A stretch of DNA of 64,000 nucleotides. Source: Glaciozyma antarctica PI12. Taxonomy: Eukaryota; Basidiomycota; Microbotryomycetes; Kriegeriales; Camptobasidiaceae. The position numbers and the translations under genes were made by a program. Shown here piece after piece: positions 30,476-43,445 of this stretch. The number at the start of each line of letters is the position of its first letter. Position 1 is the stretch's first letter. The DNA lies in the NCBI GenBank assembly GCA_002917775.1, contig KZ627161.1:1174467-1238466 (forward strand), read 5' to 3'. The notes beneath the pieces are model-generated. The model saw only the letters and a program-made list of their open reading frames with translations. It had not been told where the DNA came from and did no database searches.

Positions 30476-33400
30476 CTACACACTATTCTGCAAGTCGTCG
30501 AGCGTTGTGGCTGCGAGGGAGAGCGTCAGCGACCGATACACAAGCGAGAGCTGAAGAGATAGAACGCACGCTGTGACTATCCGCTCGAGGTGTCGGAAGA
30601 GCCATAATCGAGCCGACTGATCAGGGATAGCGAGGAATCGGTCCCGACACGCCTCCTCGAAGGACGAGGGCTGAAGAAGCGGCAGTCAGTACGGCTTCGA
30701 CTACACCGAAGAGGAGAACGCACTGATGCCGGTGGGTTCCAGCGAGATGGTCTGGAGGTCCGAGAGAGGTACGTCCCAGCCGACCTTGAGCTTGAGGATC
30801 TTGACGAGCAAGATGCGCGTCGTGGTGAGGAGGACGACGAGCGAGTCCTCGGAAGAAGGGATGTCGAGGTGCGCGACGTAGGTCTCGTCAAAGTACTTGC
30901 CGGTCTCGACGTTCTTGAGCCAGTTCTGGCCGAGAGCCTCGCGTTCCTGGTAGGGCTGCGCGGGAAGAGAAGTCAGCACTGATGAGTCGCTGGGACGCAC
31001 GCGACGCTCACCCTCAAGATCCCATCGCTAGCGGTGAACCTCGGCAAGCGAACGCGATCGATGCTGGACTGGTCAAAGACGGTCGTAGTGTTGCGAATGC
31101 CTTCGGTGACGTTGGTGGCGAGATCGAACAAGCCAACGGCGGGTTTAGTAACGACTCTGCGACGGTCATCAGCTTCTGCAATATCGAAAGCCGACGAGCA
31201 CAGACGAACCCGACGAGTCCCTTGCCCACGCCCTTGAAAAATCCCAAGGCTCCACCAGCTTCGGCGCCTTCGAGAGGTTTCGTCTGCAAAGGTGCAAGTC
31301 AGGAGCGACTTCAGCGATAGCGAGAGAGCTGCACTCACAGCGAGACCTTCGAACCCACTCGCGACGCTCGTGACGAAGGAAGTAGCTCCGGCGGTGACTC
31401 CGTACAGAGCGTGCTTCGGCTTGTTCCTGAACTGGCGCATGCGACGCTGGCTCTGGTACTGCTTGTCGAGCGTCGCCGCCGAGAGACCTGGCGGGAGCAG
31501 AAGATCAGCACTGAATGCGATGAGGAGGAGCCAGAACGCACCTTTGCCGATACTGCCCGTAAACTTCGCCACGCTGTCGCTCAAGCCAAAGACTGTCTTC
31601 TTCGCAAGACTCCCAGCCCCTCGAGCGATGCCGATCCCAAGGTCCTTGTTGCCGTTCATCATCACGCTGTCGTAAGGCTGGATGAAGAAGTCGGCGACTC
31701 CGCTCGAGACGTTCGTAAAGAGGCCGACGGGGTTGCCGAGGAAGTCTGCTGATCCGAGGACGCGGTAGAGCTGGCCGAAGAACTCTTGACCGTAGTGCAG
31801 CGTGAGGCGCTCCTGGAGGACGGGAAGGGAGAGGCGGACGTTCTCGATGACGAGGGCGTTGAGTCGGACTGGAGCGTCGTTGACGTTGCCGAGAGCCATC
31901 GTGAGGGCGTTGATGAAGAAAAAGAAGGGGTTGCGAGTGTTGAGCCTGAGCGTGCGCAAACATCAGCACGTCGTGGCGCTTGCGAGAAGCTGGCGACTCA
32001 CTTCTGGTCGACGTTGACGCGGTCCGTTCGCATGAAGGAGAGGTCGAGCTGGATCGGCTGGAGGTGGAGGACCTCGAAGTAGACGTCGCCTCCTCCAGTA
32101 GAGCCCTTGGGCTCGACGATCTCGGCTGGCTCGTCCGTGAGTTTCCTGTGCGAGCAGCAGAACCGTCAGCTTCCGTTATCGTCGACCTGTATGAAAGTTG
32201 ACGTACGAGGGAGCCTCTTCTTGACCTGTGGCGCCGGAGAACTTGGCAAAGTCGAGCAGAGCGAAGAGGAAGTCCTCGTCGACCTCGATCGTCATCTCCT
32301 GGATCAAGACCGAAGCGTACTTGAAATAGGTGACTCCGTGAGCTGCAAAATGGAGTTAGTGCGAGCTATGTGCAATATTGAGCTCGAAAGCCGACGCACC
32401 TTCGTCCTTCAGCACGATGACCGACGCCTGGAGACTCGGGTGAATCTCGAGCTCCTTGCCGTCCTTGGGAATGACGGAGGGGTAGAGGAGGATGGGGTAG
32501 AGGCCTCCGAAGAGCTGGTTGTCGACCTGGATCCACTTGATTCCGACATCGTACGCGACGTTGGTCGTCGAGTCGGAGTACTTGGCGGTGAGCCCTCGAA
32601 ACGACGCGTAGACGAGCTCCTGCATCTTCTTGTTGACGATCGAGATACCGATACCCTCGAGGCTGATGCCGAACGAGAAGGTCGTAACGACATCCACGTC
32701 GACCGCTTCGAAGACTCCCTCGCGACTGCTAGCGACTGAGTCTTGCCGCGAGAGAGTTTCGGTGTTGCGACGCTGGATCTTGAAGACGCTGTCGGCCTCG
32801 GTGTAGTTGGAGAAGCGAATCGCCTGCGTTGGACCTTCGGCGCGAACGTCGATCGACAAGACTCGGTTCCCGGTGCCGTACTACAGCTGCTAGTCAGCGG
32901 CGAGCGAGAGGTCTGACTCGAAACAACGCACGGGGAAGCGGAAAGGGATCTGGCTTCCAATCTCGAGCACGTTGACGATGCGTTCGCGCCCGCCGACGAC
33001 GATCTTGAGCTGCCTGTTGGATGCTGCTGGAAGATCCCAGGCGTACGGCATCTTCGTCTGCGCCTCGAGGAGGTATCGCTTGCTCGACCCCCGAGAGCTT
33101 GAATCCTCAGGATCCTGCGAAAGAAGTCAGCTTCGAGGTCGCAAGGGTGAAAAGAGAACGTACGGCCTGGCAGAACGTGATCGGGAAGTCGCTATCGTTC
33201 CGAAGCAGGAACGGCCAGCTGCCCTTCTCGAGCTCGAGCCGAACGAAGATGCAAGGACCCTCGAGAAGAACGTCGGTTCGGACGAGGGTCTCCTCGAGAC
33301 CGTGGCGAACTCGAACGAAGTTGGCGCCGACGTCTTGGATCTTGAACGGTGCCGACCTACACGACACGCCGAGTTCAGTAAAGAGCTGAGGAAGACTGGA

Positions 33401-36400
33401 GATGCACTCACCACTCTTTGCTTCCGGGGAACGAGAGTACGAGCTGAGGCTGAATACCGGCGCGGAGGAACTCCAGAGGTCGTCGCTCGTCTGCTGCCAA
33501 AGTGACTGCGGTGTCGCTGCCAACTTCGCGGAACTGAATCTCCTCGCCCGTTTGGTTCTTCACGATGAATCGCGGGTAAAGAGTGACTACTTTCGTGAGC
33601 TTGTACTGTGAGAGCCACGTCAGTGACTGCACCTCGAAGCGAGAAAGCGAAGCGCTCACATCTCCAAGTCCCTCGGTGACCTTTAGTCCAATGTGAATCT
33701 CCTCAGTTCCTGCAGCGGAAGGAATGATGACGTCCGTCTCCATTTCGACCGTCTCGAAACTCAGAGGCTGAGAGATACAGGTCAGCGGAAAGTCGCGCTC
33801 AGCCTCGAGTGAACGCGTACCTTGGACCAGGCGGAGTCCCCGATTCGCAGAAGAACGCGGTTGCGCCCATCGGTCGTCGGGAAGGAGAACATGAACGGCT
33901 CGGGACCTCTCCGCTTGTGATCGCCTGCGCGCAACAACAATCAACACCAGCTGCGCGACAACAAGCCGGCGCACGCACCTGAAAACACCTCTTGGCCGGC
34001 GACGTTCTTCGCAGACGACATGAACGATTTGGTCTTGAGCGCAAAGTCGCAGCCGGTCTTGTTGATGAGGATGTAGGGAGAGTACACCTGGACACGGAAG
34101 GCTCCGCCGGAATCTGCGTGCTTCCTGCGAAACGGACTCGTCAGTTCGGAGCTGTCAAGGACTCGCAAACAGCTTACTGGTAATGCACGCGGAGGTTGAG
34201 CTTCAGTCCCTCCTTGTCCTGCAGAACGAGATCGGTTTCGACGGGAAGGTCCTCCGGATTGTCGGTGTTAATGATCGCGAACTCGCTCCGTTGGAAGACT
34301 GTGCGAACAAAATCTTAGCACGCGAAAGAGGAGAACGGCGAAGTGGGCTCACCCGTGTCTTGAGCCTCGACACTCAGGAGGAGCAGATGCGAAAGCTCGG
34401 CGACGTGGATGGGGCTGACGCCGCCGTTGCGAAGGAAGCTCGTCCAGTTGTGCTCGAGGTTCTTGTCGAATACGCGGTAGCGAATGTCGTGAGGTAGGAG
34501 GTTCTGGATCTCGACCGGTGCGCGAAGGCGCAGCGAGATCTTGGGGTAGACCCTGCGGAGAAGTCAGAAGATGTCCCAGAGTCGGCTTGCGGACACTCAC
34601 CGAATGAGAGGATCGGACTTGTCGTGCACGGCGTAGGCCTGGAAGCGGAAGGCGGCCTCCTTCTGGGACTTGCAGACGATCGCGCGAGTAGGACGCTTGA
34701 CGAGATCCTTCCAGTGGAAGCTTTCGGTTGACCACACGTAGCCGAACCCAGCTGCAGCGAAGAAGAGGTCATCAGCAGGTGGCATAGGACGCTCGTCGAA
34801 GCTGCTCACGGTCGGGTCGCAGCTTGATTCTGCTGTCGTAGGCGGCGAGGATCGGCACGGCGCAGTCCTCTCCAGGCGCTGGCAACAAGCAGCATCAGCG
34901 AAGGAGCCTGGAGGAGGCTGTAGAGCGGGGACTCACGAATCTTGTAGATCTGCGACGCTCGCTTGCCGTTCGCGTCGACGATGACCATCTCCGCGGTTAC
35001 AAGCGAGCGGTTCTCGACCTGGAACGTCGACCTGAACGTGACGACCTTGACGTTCTCGACGAGCTTGACTTCGCAAAGGAGGCGATGTGTGACCTTGTCG
35101 ATCTTCGGTCGCAGAGCGTAGATGTGCTCGCCCTCGCGGTCGACCGAGATGTGCCGCAGGCGCTCCCAGGTCATGCCTTCGAATAGGAGCGTGAGCGAGT
35201 TGTGGCTCGTGACGGATACGTTCTGAGAAGGAAAGGGATCAGGCTGAGGGCTCGAAGTCGAGGGTGAAGTACTCACCTCGCGAACTGTCCTCCAATCGTC
35301 GAAACGCCAATGCACGTCCGCTCCATCTTCGAGTCGCTCTGATGCCGCTCCATCGACCTTCTCGGCCGCCTCGTTCCACAGCGAGAGAGGATACCCGGTG
35401 CGGTTCTTGATCAGGAATGGCGCGTTGGCTCCGCGAGCTCGAGTGAAGATCTTGTCGCCCTCGCGACCTAGGAGAGCCGAGGTCGTCAAAGCGAGCTCGA
35501 TGAAAGTCGAGGTGATGTTGAGCTCGAGACGCTTCCGAGACGACAGCGTGATAGCGAGAAGGCCCGTAGCGACAGACTTGGAGACCTGGGTGAGGGAGGA
35601 GCGGTCAGCGACTGCTCAGGCTCGACGAGGAACTGCGACGAACGTGAATCGCAAACTCCCAAGGGTCCATGAGGGGCTCCCAGTGCGAGACGCGTAGGTT
35701 GAAGTAGTTGATAAAGGGCATTATCGTGACGCTGGCTTTCAGCTGCGAGAAGAGGAGTCAGCGAAGGCTTCGACGCTGCATACTGGACGCGAACGCACGT
35801 CGGAAGACCAGTCGTTGACTTTGGCGACGAACTTGCCCGCCTTGACGTCGATCATGGGAAGATCGTGCGTATCCCCGATCAGGATGAGCTGGAAGCCATC
35901 GACCGTGGCGCGAAGCTGTTATCGAAGAGCTCGTCAGCAGCGAAGCTTCCTTCCGAGAGGCGAGATACGCACAGTCTCCTTCGAGATGATGACCTGCGCC
36001 TGGAGCTGGCCGACTGATGACTTCCGCCGAGACCTAGATAAGGACCTCCTCGACGGATCGGTTCTAGATCGCTTCCCGCTCGTCGTAGGCTGGAGTTGAG
36101 GTCGTGAAGGCGGGGGAGGGGGAGGAGATGCGGCGGAGCGGTTCGACATTTCGATGGCGCGGTTGACGATCGAGTTGACGAGGAGGATGTCGCGGAACGA
36201 GACTCGCAGGACGAGAGGCTGGATTCCGATGTCGATGCTCGTGATTTGGTGACTTGCGTCGGCGCGGCTGTCGAGCGAGAGGGAGATGTCGAAGTTGTCG
36301 AGGAAGCGGATGTTGTCCTTTGGCTTGTCCATCTGTCGAGAGCACGGCTTAGCGACTCACTTGGAAGCACGAGTTCGAGAAACTCACCTTGCACAGGAAC

Positions 36401-39400
36401 ATGCCAATCTTGGAGACGGTCAGCGCGAGCGTCCCCTGCTGCGCCATCTGGACCTGGCTGATCGAGAGGATCACGGCCTCGGAGTCGGAGCGTTCGGGGT
36501 TGTCGAGCATGATGATCGTAGGCGAGACGACGTTGACGCGGAAAGCGAAAGTCGAGCCGGACGGAGAGCTCGCTTCTGCGACCTGCTGATCCTCATGCTC
36601 CTCGGAGGAGAGCTCGACCGCCTCGACCTTGGGGAACGCGCTCGTGAAGTAGTCGAGGAGGGCGAAGAGAGGGTCGAGGGAGAAGATGACCTTGGGGCTG
36701 TCAATCGTGACGTTGGCGAACGCGCTCTTGTCGGTCCCGCCCGACTGGGTGAAGTTGATCATGAACTGATGGCCGGAATGCGAGGTGGCCGGGATGATCT
36801 CGCGGAATTTGGTCTGGCGAGACGTGCGCGTGTCGTGGACGGTGAAGGAGCGAATGACGACCTCGGCTTCCATGGCGCCGTTCGTGAGCATCTTGTACTT
36901 GACGCCCGTCTCGTTGAGCGAGAAGCGCGCGAGGCTCGAATCCTTGAGCGACTCTGGGCTGAGCGCCGCCGCCGTGAAGAGCTCGAGGTAGATCGTCCCA
37001 ACGGCGAATGTGAGCTCGAGGCTCGACTTGAGCTGCACGACTTTGCCGTCGGGAGCTTTGGCGACGGCGGAGAGTTCGGGGAGGAGGTCGACGACGGGTT
37101 CGTCCGAAGGGTTGGTCGAAGGCGAGGAGGGCGAGATGAGGATGGGTTCCAAGGAGGTCTCGTCGTCCTCGTCGTCGTTCTCGGACATGTCGAACGCGCG
37201 AGGGATCGTCTGGAGGAGGGCGATGACGAAGCCGTACTGCGTCTGGCTCAGGTTCATCTTGACGTCCGACATCGAGGCGACGATCTGCGGGAGATCTCGC
37301 ATCAGCAGGAGTCGAAGAAGGGCACGACGGGAGAACGAACCTGAGTTGCAGTCGCCGGGAGATCCTTGTCCGCATCGACGTTCTGCGTCAAGACGACTTC
37401 GACGCCAATGTGCACGTCGTTGAGGATCTGCAACGAGTACGGCTCGCCCTCGTGATGGATCGTCGACGTCAAGCGAACCTCTCGCAGGCCCGCCTGAATC
37501 TTGGTGACGACCTGATTCTCGGTGACCTCGAACTTGTTGCTGAGACTGATCTCTCCGAGGTTGGCGATGATAAGGTCGTCCGAGTCGAGCTGGCCGCGAG
37601 GGAAGACGACGATGGGCGTGCGAACGAGGATGTCGTAGTGCATCTTGGAGGGCTTGTCCTGCACCTCGTTCGGATGCTGAGCCGCTGCCTCCGCTGCCAG
37701 TCGAGCAGCCGCTTGAGACGACGCGTCGTACGCCGCCTTCATGCGCCCGAACTTGGAGAAGAAGATGAGGATGCGGTTGACGGGCTCCTCGTTGAAGGTG
37801 AACTTGAGCGAGCCGGTGCGGAGGTAGACGAGGGTGTCGTGACCGGGGTACATGGTGAGGTGGTTCGGGTCGTACGTCTCGTACTGGAAGTCAGCGAATT
37901 CGTCGCCTTGAATCGAGAGCATCTCCTTGGGCGCCCCGGCGCTAAAGTCGTCTACGAAGGTGAGGTTTCCGAGTCGAGCGGCGACGCGCATGGTGGGAGC
38001 TCGAAGCATGACGGAGACGTCGGCGGCGGAGAGGGCGAGAGTGGCGAGGCGGAATCCGTCCTCGTTGAGGACGGCGATGATACTCGTGAGCTTGACCTTG
38101 ACGCGAAGCTTGTCGCTGACTTCGGGGACGAGAGGGAGCTCTTCGCCGAGAGGAGTGTCGGGAGAGGGGGAAGGGTAGTTGGCGCCTGGACCGTCGGTGA
38201 AGGTCGTCATGACCCAGTCGAAGAGAATGAGCTGCGACTGCATCAGCTAGCCGCTCGAAATCGCTCGCGAAAGACGCACGATGCTTCCCCGAGTAACGAC
38301 GACCTTGATCGTAGAAAGCTCGACATCGACCGTCTGCGAAGAACCTTGTTAGCCAGCGTACAGTCGCCGCGAACCAGGCAAACGCACCTTGTCGATTCCC
38401 TCGTGCACCGTCATAAACTCCGGCGAAGCCTTCTGCACGCCCTGATACCTAATCCGCACCAAATCCTGCCCCTGCTCTCCTCCCGACGTAACGAGGTGCC
38501 TCAACTCGGTCTGCTCCTCGACCATCTTGTCCTCGATATAGAGCGAGCGAAGAAGGATATCGACGCTCATGTCAAACGGGCGAAGACCGAACTCGAATTG
38601 GAAGCCCTCGAGAACGGCGTTGACGAGGAGGCGGTCGGGCTTGATGGGGTTGGCGTTGGAGCGGAAGATGGAGGCTTGAACGCGGTCGATGTTGAAGGCG
38701 AACTCGAACGTCTTTTGATGTAGGTTGATCGAGCTCTGCGACGCACCATCAGCACTCCCCCGACCGACAAACGCGCAAAAGCTCACCCCATCCGCAATAT
38801 CCTCCGTATCAAAGAACTCGTCTTTCCCCCCCTCCTCATCCTTCCCCTCCTCCTCCTCCCGATCCAAATGATACACCTCATCCTCCATCGCCGCCTCGGC
38901 TGCAGCAGCCCTGCTCTTCCCAAACGTCGACGTCGAACGCGGTACGACGGGCGGTCGAATCGTCTCGGGCTTGTCGTCGCCGAATTTGGGGATCGCGACG
39001 TCGATCATGCGCATCATGCTCTTGTACTTGCGGTCCGATAGCTGCCCACCCCGAAGACATGAGCTTGCGTTCTAGCCACGAAGCGAGAAAGGATGCACGT
39101 TGACTTGAAGGAGCGGGAGAGATCCAGAGACCTTGAAGCGAGTGAGGTTGGGCGCCTGTGCGAGGATGCAGTTCTGTGCGAGGAACGTGAGGGACGTCCG
39201 TTCTAGGATGTGGAGCTCTCCGCCGGCCGATCCGTGTCCTGCATCTGCGTCGTCGAGCGCATCGAGGCAGACTTGTAGACTTGGTCCCATGAGAAGCTGT
39301 GCGCGTTCGCATTAGCGGGCGCTTCGCAGTGCGAGGAGAGGGAACGCACCTGAGCCGATTCGAGCTTGACGTAGAACTTGTCGTACATGAGCGACTCGAG

Positions 39401-41997
39401 ACGCTGGTAGTCCTCTTCGCTGTACTCCTGGTTCTCCTTCGCCTTGACCGCTCCGATAGCCGCCTTGTCGGCGAGATCGCTGCGAACCGAGATGTGACCG
39501 GCGTCGAGGACGATGTGCTGGCAATTCTGAAGCGTCATGTTCTCGGGGACGATGATGATGGGCTAGCGAGCGAGCGTCAGTTCGCATTCGAGAGGAAGGG
39601 AGGAAGGGACGAACGGCGTTGAGATCCAAATGAAGGTCGACCGTCTTGTGCTGCGCGAGAGCGTACTCGAGCCCCGCCCTCGTCTCCTTCGTGATCCCCT
39701 CGAGCGTCGAGCTCGCGACGTCGATAAGCGCTCCGACCGATTCGAGCTGGCTCTCCGGCGGCTTGAAGAACGCCACGATCGCCTCGACGTAGCCACGATG
39801 ATAGATGATCTCCATATGCCTCAGCCGAACCGCCAGAGCGTTATCCGCTCGCCCGTCGAGCGGGTTATGCTCGAACTTGAGCGAGAAGAACGGGTCCTGC
39901 ACTCCGAGCGCCGTGTCGACCTCGTGCTCGATTTCGTCGTACTGCCCTTCGTCGTCGTCCGCTTCTCGGTCCTCGGGGTCGAGAGGGATGGCCTTGCTGA
40001 TCGCCAACGCGCGCTCCTTGATCTTGGCCTCCTTGACGCGCACGATCTGCTGATGAACGCTCCCTTCGCACGTCCCGTCGAACACGCGCAATCCACCGAG
40101 CGCGAGCACGGCGTCAAAGTTTTCGGGCCGCTGGACGAGGTCGAGTTGGAACGCGTCAAAGTTGAGCGAAATGAGGTCGCGGTTCGTGCCATGCGGGTCC
40201 GTTCGAAGCGCGAACGAGCCCGTCTCGAGCTTGGCCTTGACGCGGAGCATCATCGCTTCCTTGGGCAGGTCGACGGTCGCGACGGCGTCCTCCTCGTCCC
40301 AGTCGATCGCCTTGTAGAGCTCCTTCCGCTGCTCCTCGTTGAGGCCCGGTTGGCCATCTCCGTGCAAGTGCTCCTCGTGAGCAGCGGGCTTCGTCGCGCC
40401 CCAGCCGACCCAACCGAGCCAGCCGGTCGAAGCGGGAGCGGCGGGAGCGACGACTTCGTCGTGACGAGCGGTGGCGTGCTCCTTGCGCATCTCGGAGCGG
40501 GCGATGGAGCGGTAGAACCGAATGTCCTTGTAGCCGAGCTTCTTCTCGAGGTCGGCTAGGTCGACGGATTCCTGCGAGGGTGGCGTTTGGTGAGCAAGGT
40601 TCGCAAGCTCAAAAATCAGGAGAAACGACGCACCTCGGGAGCGATCTCTAACCGACTCTTGGCCTTGTAGATCCGCACGTACTCCTTCCGATCGTCCCTC
40701 CTCTCCGCAAAGTACCCCCAACTCCACCGCTTGTTCTTGTCGTGCACCTCCGTTCGAATCGCCTTGATCGCAAACTTCCACAACGCGCGCTCGCGGTTCT
40801 CCTCAATCTCCTTCTGCGGCGGACGAAAGGGGCGGTACTCTCGCTGGCGAATGTAGAAGTGGAAGAGGTCGACCATAGAGAGTACGTCGCGGTACTGATC
40901 CGCGTCGATGACGAATCCGAGCTCTTTGAAGAGGAGTTCGGCGTCCGTCTTAGGCGTCGTGTTATCGACCTTGCTGTTCATGACGAGGCGTCCTTCGCCG
41001 GAGACGGGCTTGAGGACGAACTGGTGCTCCGGGGTGTGTCCCTCCTTGGCGATCAGGTCGGTGAATTTGACGATGGCTTCGTCGATAGGGTAGCCGGCGA
41101 GGGATTCAGAGTCGGTATCGAAGTAGACGGCGAGGGATTCGAGCTTGGCGAGCTTGTGGATGCCGTTCTTCGAAGAGGTGATGAAGGTGGGATGCCAGAA
41201 CTCGTCGGTAGAGACGGCGGAGAAGCCGGAGAGGGTGAGGCCGGCGGAGAAGGGGTGTCCAGGGACGGACAGCTTGTCCTCGTAGCGAATGTGAATGTTG
41301 CGGACCTGCGCGCGCGCGCATCAGCACCTCGCCTCCCGCTCAAACGAGCTCCGACCAACTCACCTCAATCTGCAGGTTGTCCACAATCTTTGTGATTAAA
41401 CTCGCCGTGAAGCTCTCGTTCTTCTTCTCGTCCTCCTCACTCATCCCAGCGCTAGGCTGCGACGTCATCATCTCTGCGTTCTCGAGCTTCTCCTGCTTTG
41501 CCGCCTGCCCGCGCGCCTCGTCCTCCTCTGGCGTCGCTTTCGAAGAGTCGGTGGGGACGGCGAGGAGGTAGACGTTCTCGACGAGGACGCGAACGGGCTT
41601 CCCCTTGAGGTTCGACCTGAGATACAAACCGGATTAGCTCTCCCTCATCCTCCTCCTCCCTAGGAGAGTGCTGGACGCACCATGGGATGCTGAGAGTGAG
41701 GTCGCCTAGGTAGCCTTCAATAACATCCACGGGGAGGCGGAACTTGTCAAGAGCTTCCTTCTTGAGGCGGAGGTTCTTGAGCTTGACATCTCCCGACCAA
41801 ATGCCGATGTTGAGCTGTCCCGTGTTGAGGTTGTCGACCTGCGCGTGCTCTAGTTAGCTGAGGCGCAGCTGAATAGCTCAAGGGAACGCACATAGGCGCT
41901 GAGGAAGCGGTTGAGGACAGAGGCTACGACGCTTTCCAACACTTGAGGAGGGGCGAGTTAGCTCGCGTATGGTGGGGGAGCAAGACGCGAGCTCACT
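30476..41997 (-). CDS. VPS13: VPS13 bridge-like lipid transfer protein; start codon split by an intron, one apparent C-terminal frameshift
   Basis: Very long rod-shaped protein that channels phospholipids between membranes at organelle contact sites. The N-terminal chorein domain reads [40 protein letters not shown] and [20 protein letters not shown]. Mid-repeat blocks include [19 protein letters not shown] and [18 protein letters not shown]. The VAB adaptor-binding region spans about 33-36 kb, with repeated [16 protein letters not shown] and [15 protein letters not shown]-type Asn motifs. The C-terminal APT1/ATG2-like part has [37 protein letters not shown] and [20 protein letters not shown]. 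The last domain is PH-like ([19 protein letters not shown]). Near 30636-30642 the frame shifts between [10 protein letters not shown] and [18 protein letters not shown], both expected in fungal VPS13. The start is A^TG across an intron. Around 25 introns; about 3,150 residues, the usual size. Confidence 0.93.
41942..41996 (-). other. Intron splitting the VPS13 start codon (A^TG)
   Basis: 55 nt with GTGAGC donor, GCTAAC branch site and TCAAG acceptor. It joins A (41997) to TG (41941-41940), followed by TTG GAA AGC GTC, the exact chorein N-terminus. No ATG occurs in frame elsewhere near the domain start. Confidence 0.75.
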
Positions 41998-42378
41998 CTT
42001 GTGCCTCTCCTCCTTTGATCTTCCTTGCGGTCGTCCTTGTGAGCGTGAGGGATTGTCCTCTCTGGAGGCGTGGACGTCCTGGAGATGTAGCTTGCTGCGA
42101 GAGAGAAGCGCCGAGCTGCTCTGGGTCAGCTGTGTCGCGCCTGGAGTTGCCTTTGCTCAAGCTTACGTGTGCGGTGGTTCCTCTGGTGGTTGTTCTTGGG
42201 TAGCAGTCTGGTCGAGAAGGAGGCCCCTTCCCCCCCTTCCCTCCTCTAGTGACGCCCTGCATCACAGCTACTTACCAAATATTTGACTATTTTTCGATCA
42301 GGAAAATGAATATTTTCACCGGTTGTAGTTCGGCTCGCCTCCCTTTCCTCCCTCTCGACCACCTCCTCAGCTCAAGCC
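41998..42378. promoter_or_regulatory. Divergent promoter region of VPS13 and the Mpv17-like gene
   Basis: 381 bp between two divergent starts. An AT-rich patch at about 42268-42325 (aaatatttgactatttttc and gaaaatgaatattttcacc) stands out in a window that is otherwise strongly GC-rich, and lies roughly 60-110 bp before the Mpv17-like start. It could hold core-promoter elements for that gene. The ATG at 42306 opens a frame out of phase with the next gene. Confidence 0.4.
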
Positions 42379-43445
42379 AGTGAGTCCTGACTGGTCAGAC
42401 AGCTTTGACCACGCTAACCCGCTCGAAAGTGTCTGTCGTTATCCAGCCAAAGAAGCTCAACCCGCTTCTCGCAGGTGAGAGCTCCTCTCCCCCCACACTC
42501 TCCCTCCCCGAACCAACACCATCCACGCCCACGGCCCACACCGGCTCCTCCTCCTGCACAAAGCTAACCAAGGTATATCTACAGCCTACCTCACCTCCCT
42601 CGCCGCCCGTCCTCTGGTAACCAAGGCGATTACCGGCGGAGTGCTCAATCTCCTGGGAGAGACCATCGCCGGCTACGCAGCAGGCTGGCATGCTGCCGCC
42701 CTCTCTCCCAAGGAGCGTACCGGCCTTCCTCCCGTCGACTTTCTCAAGCGGAACCACAAGGTGCGCTCCCACCTTGATTTGAACCCCCCGCGGAGCCCCG
42801 GCTAATCCAGCCCGTTCTTTCGCAAGGCCATCAAGCTCGCCCTCTATGGAATCTTCATCAGCGCTCCCCTGGCGCATGGAGGAATGATCATCTTGCAGAA
42901 GCTGTTTGCGGGCAAGACCTCTGCTCGCGCGAAGCTCCTACAGATCCTCGTTTCCAACCTCACCTTCTCTCCTATCCAGCAAACCGTCTTCAGTGCGTTC
43001 CTCCGTCGAAGAGTGGTACATACGGAAGAGCTGACAAAGTACGAATGTAGTCAGTACGATGGCGCTAATCAACGGAGCTACCACCCCTCAGCAGGTCTAC
43101 GCTGCGTGGCGCGCGTCCATCTGGGGCATCCTCCGCCTCACCTGGGTCATCTCCACCCTTTCCATGGTCAGTACTTCTACTTCCCTACAGTATTACCTGT
43201 ACTGATACTCGTTCTGCAGGCCACCGCTCAAAAGTTCCTCGCCCCCGAGCTCTGTACATTCCCCTCCCCGCTGCACCGCGTTTGCACGCTAACCTCTCGC
43301 TTCGGAAACAGGGGTTCCTTTTTTCAACCTCGTCGGCGCGTGCGCGGGAACTTTCATCAACACGCAGACGAAGAAGAAGCAGCTCCTCCTCGCGCGCCAG
43401 AAGGCCGCAAAGGACGCTGCGAAGGCGGATGCCGAGAAGAAGTAG
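42379..43445 (+). CDS. Mpv17/PMP22-family inner-organelle membrane protein; start codon split by an intron
   Basis: Four-helix membrane protein of the Mpv17/PMP22/Sym1 family, found in peroxisomal or mitochondrial inner membranes and linked to metabolite or ion passage; the organelle cannot be decided. The exons read SVVIQPKKLNPLLAAYLTSL, ARPLVTKAITGGVLNLLGET, RTGLPPVDFLKRNHKAIKLA and YGIFISAPLAHGGMIILQKL. They are followed by LVSNLTFSPIQQTVFS, WRASIWGILRLTWVISTLSM and the family hallmark PELWVPFFNLVGACAGTFIN. The tail is basic and Ala-rich, ending ADAEKK. In place of the expected ATG the exon starts TG TCT GTC after an acceptor at 42429, and the upstream exon ends in A at 42379 before GTGAGT. 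So the initiator is A^TG. Six introns; about 235 residues. Confidence 0.87.
42380..42429 (+). other. Intron splitting the Mpv17-like start codon (A^TG)
   Basis: 50 nt with GTGAGT donor, CGCTAACC branch region at 42412-42419 and GAAAG acceptor. Removing it joins A (42379) to TG (42430-42431), then TCT GTC GTT ATC CAG, in frame with KKLNPLLA. Confidence 0.7.

Noticed and set aside
36286-38723. Long plus-strand open frames (352 and 437 codons) opposite VPS13
   Set aside because: They are exact mirror frames of strong VPS13 exons, are Asp/Glu/Arg/Val-rich without domains, and run through VPS13 splice signals. In GC-rich coding DNA the opposite strand stays open by codon bias.
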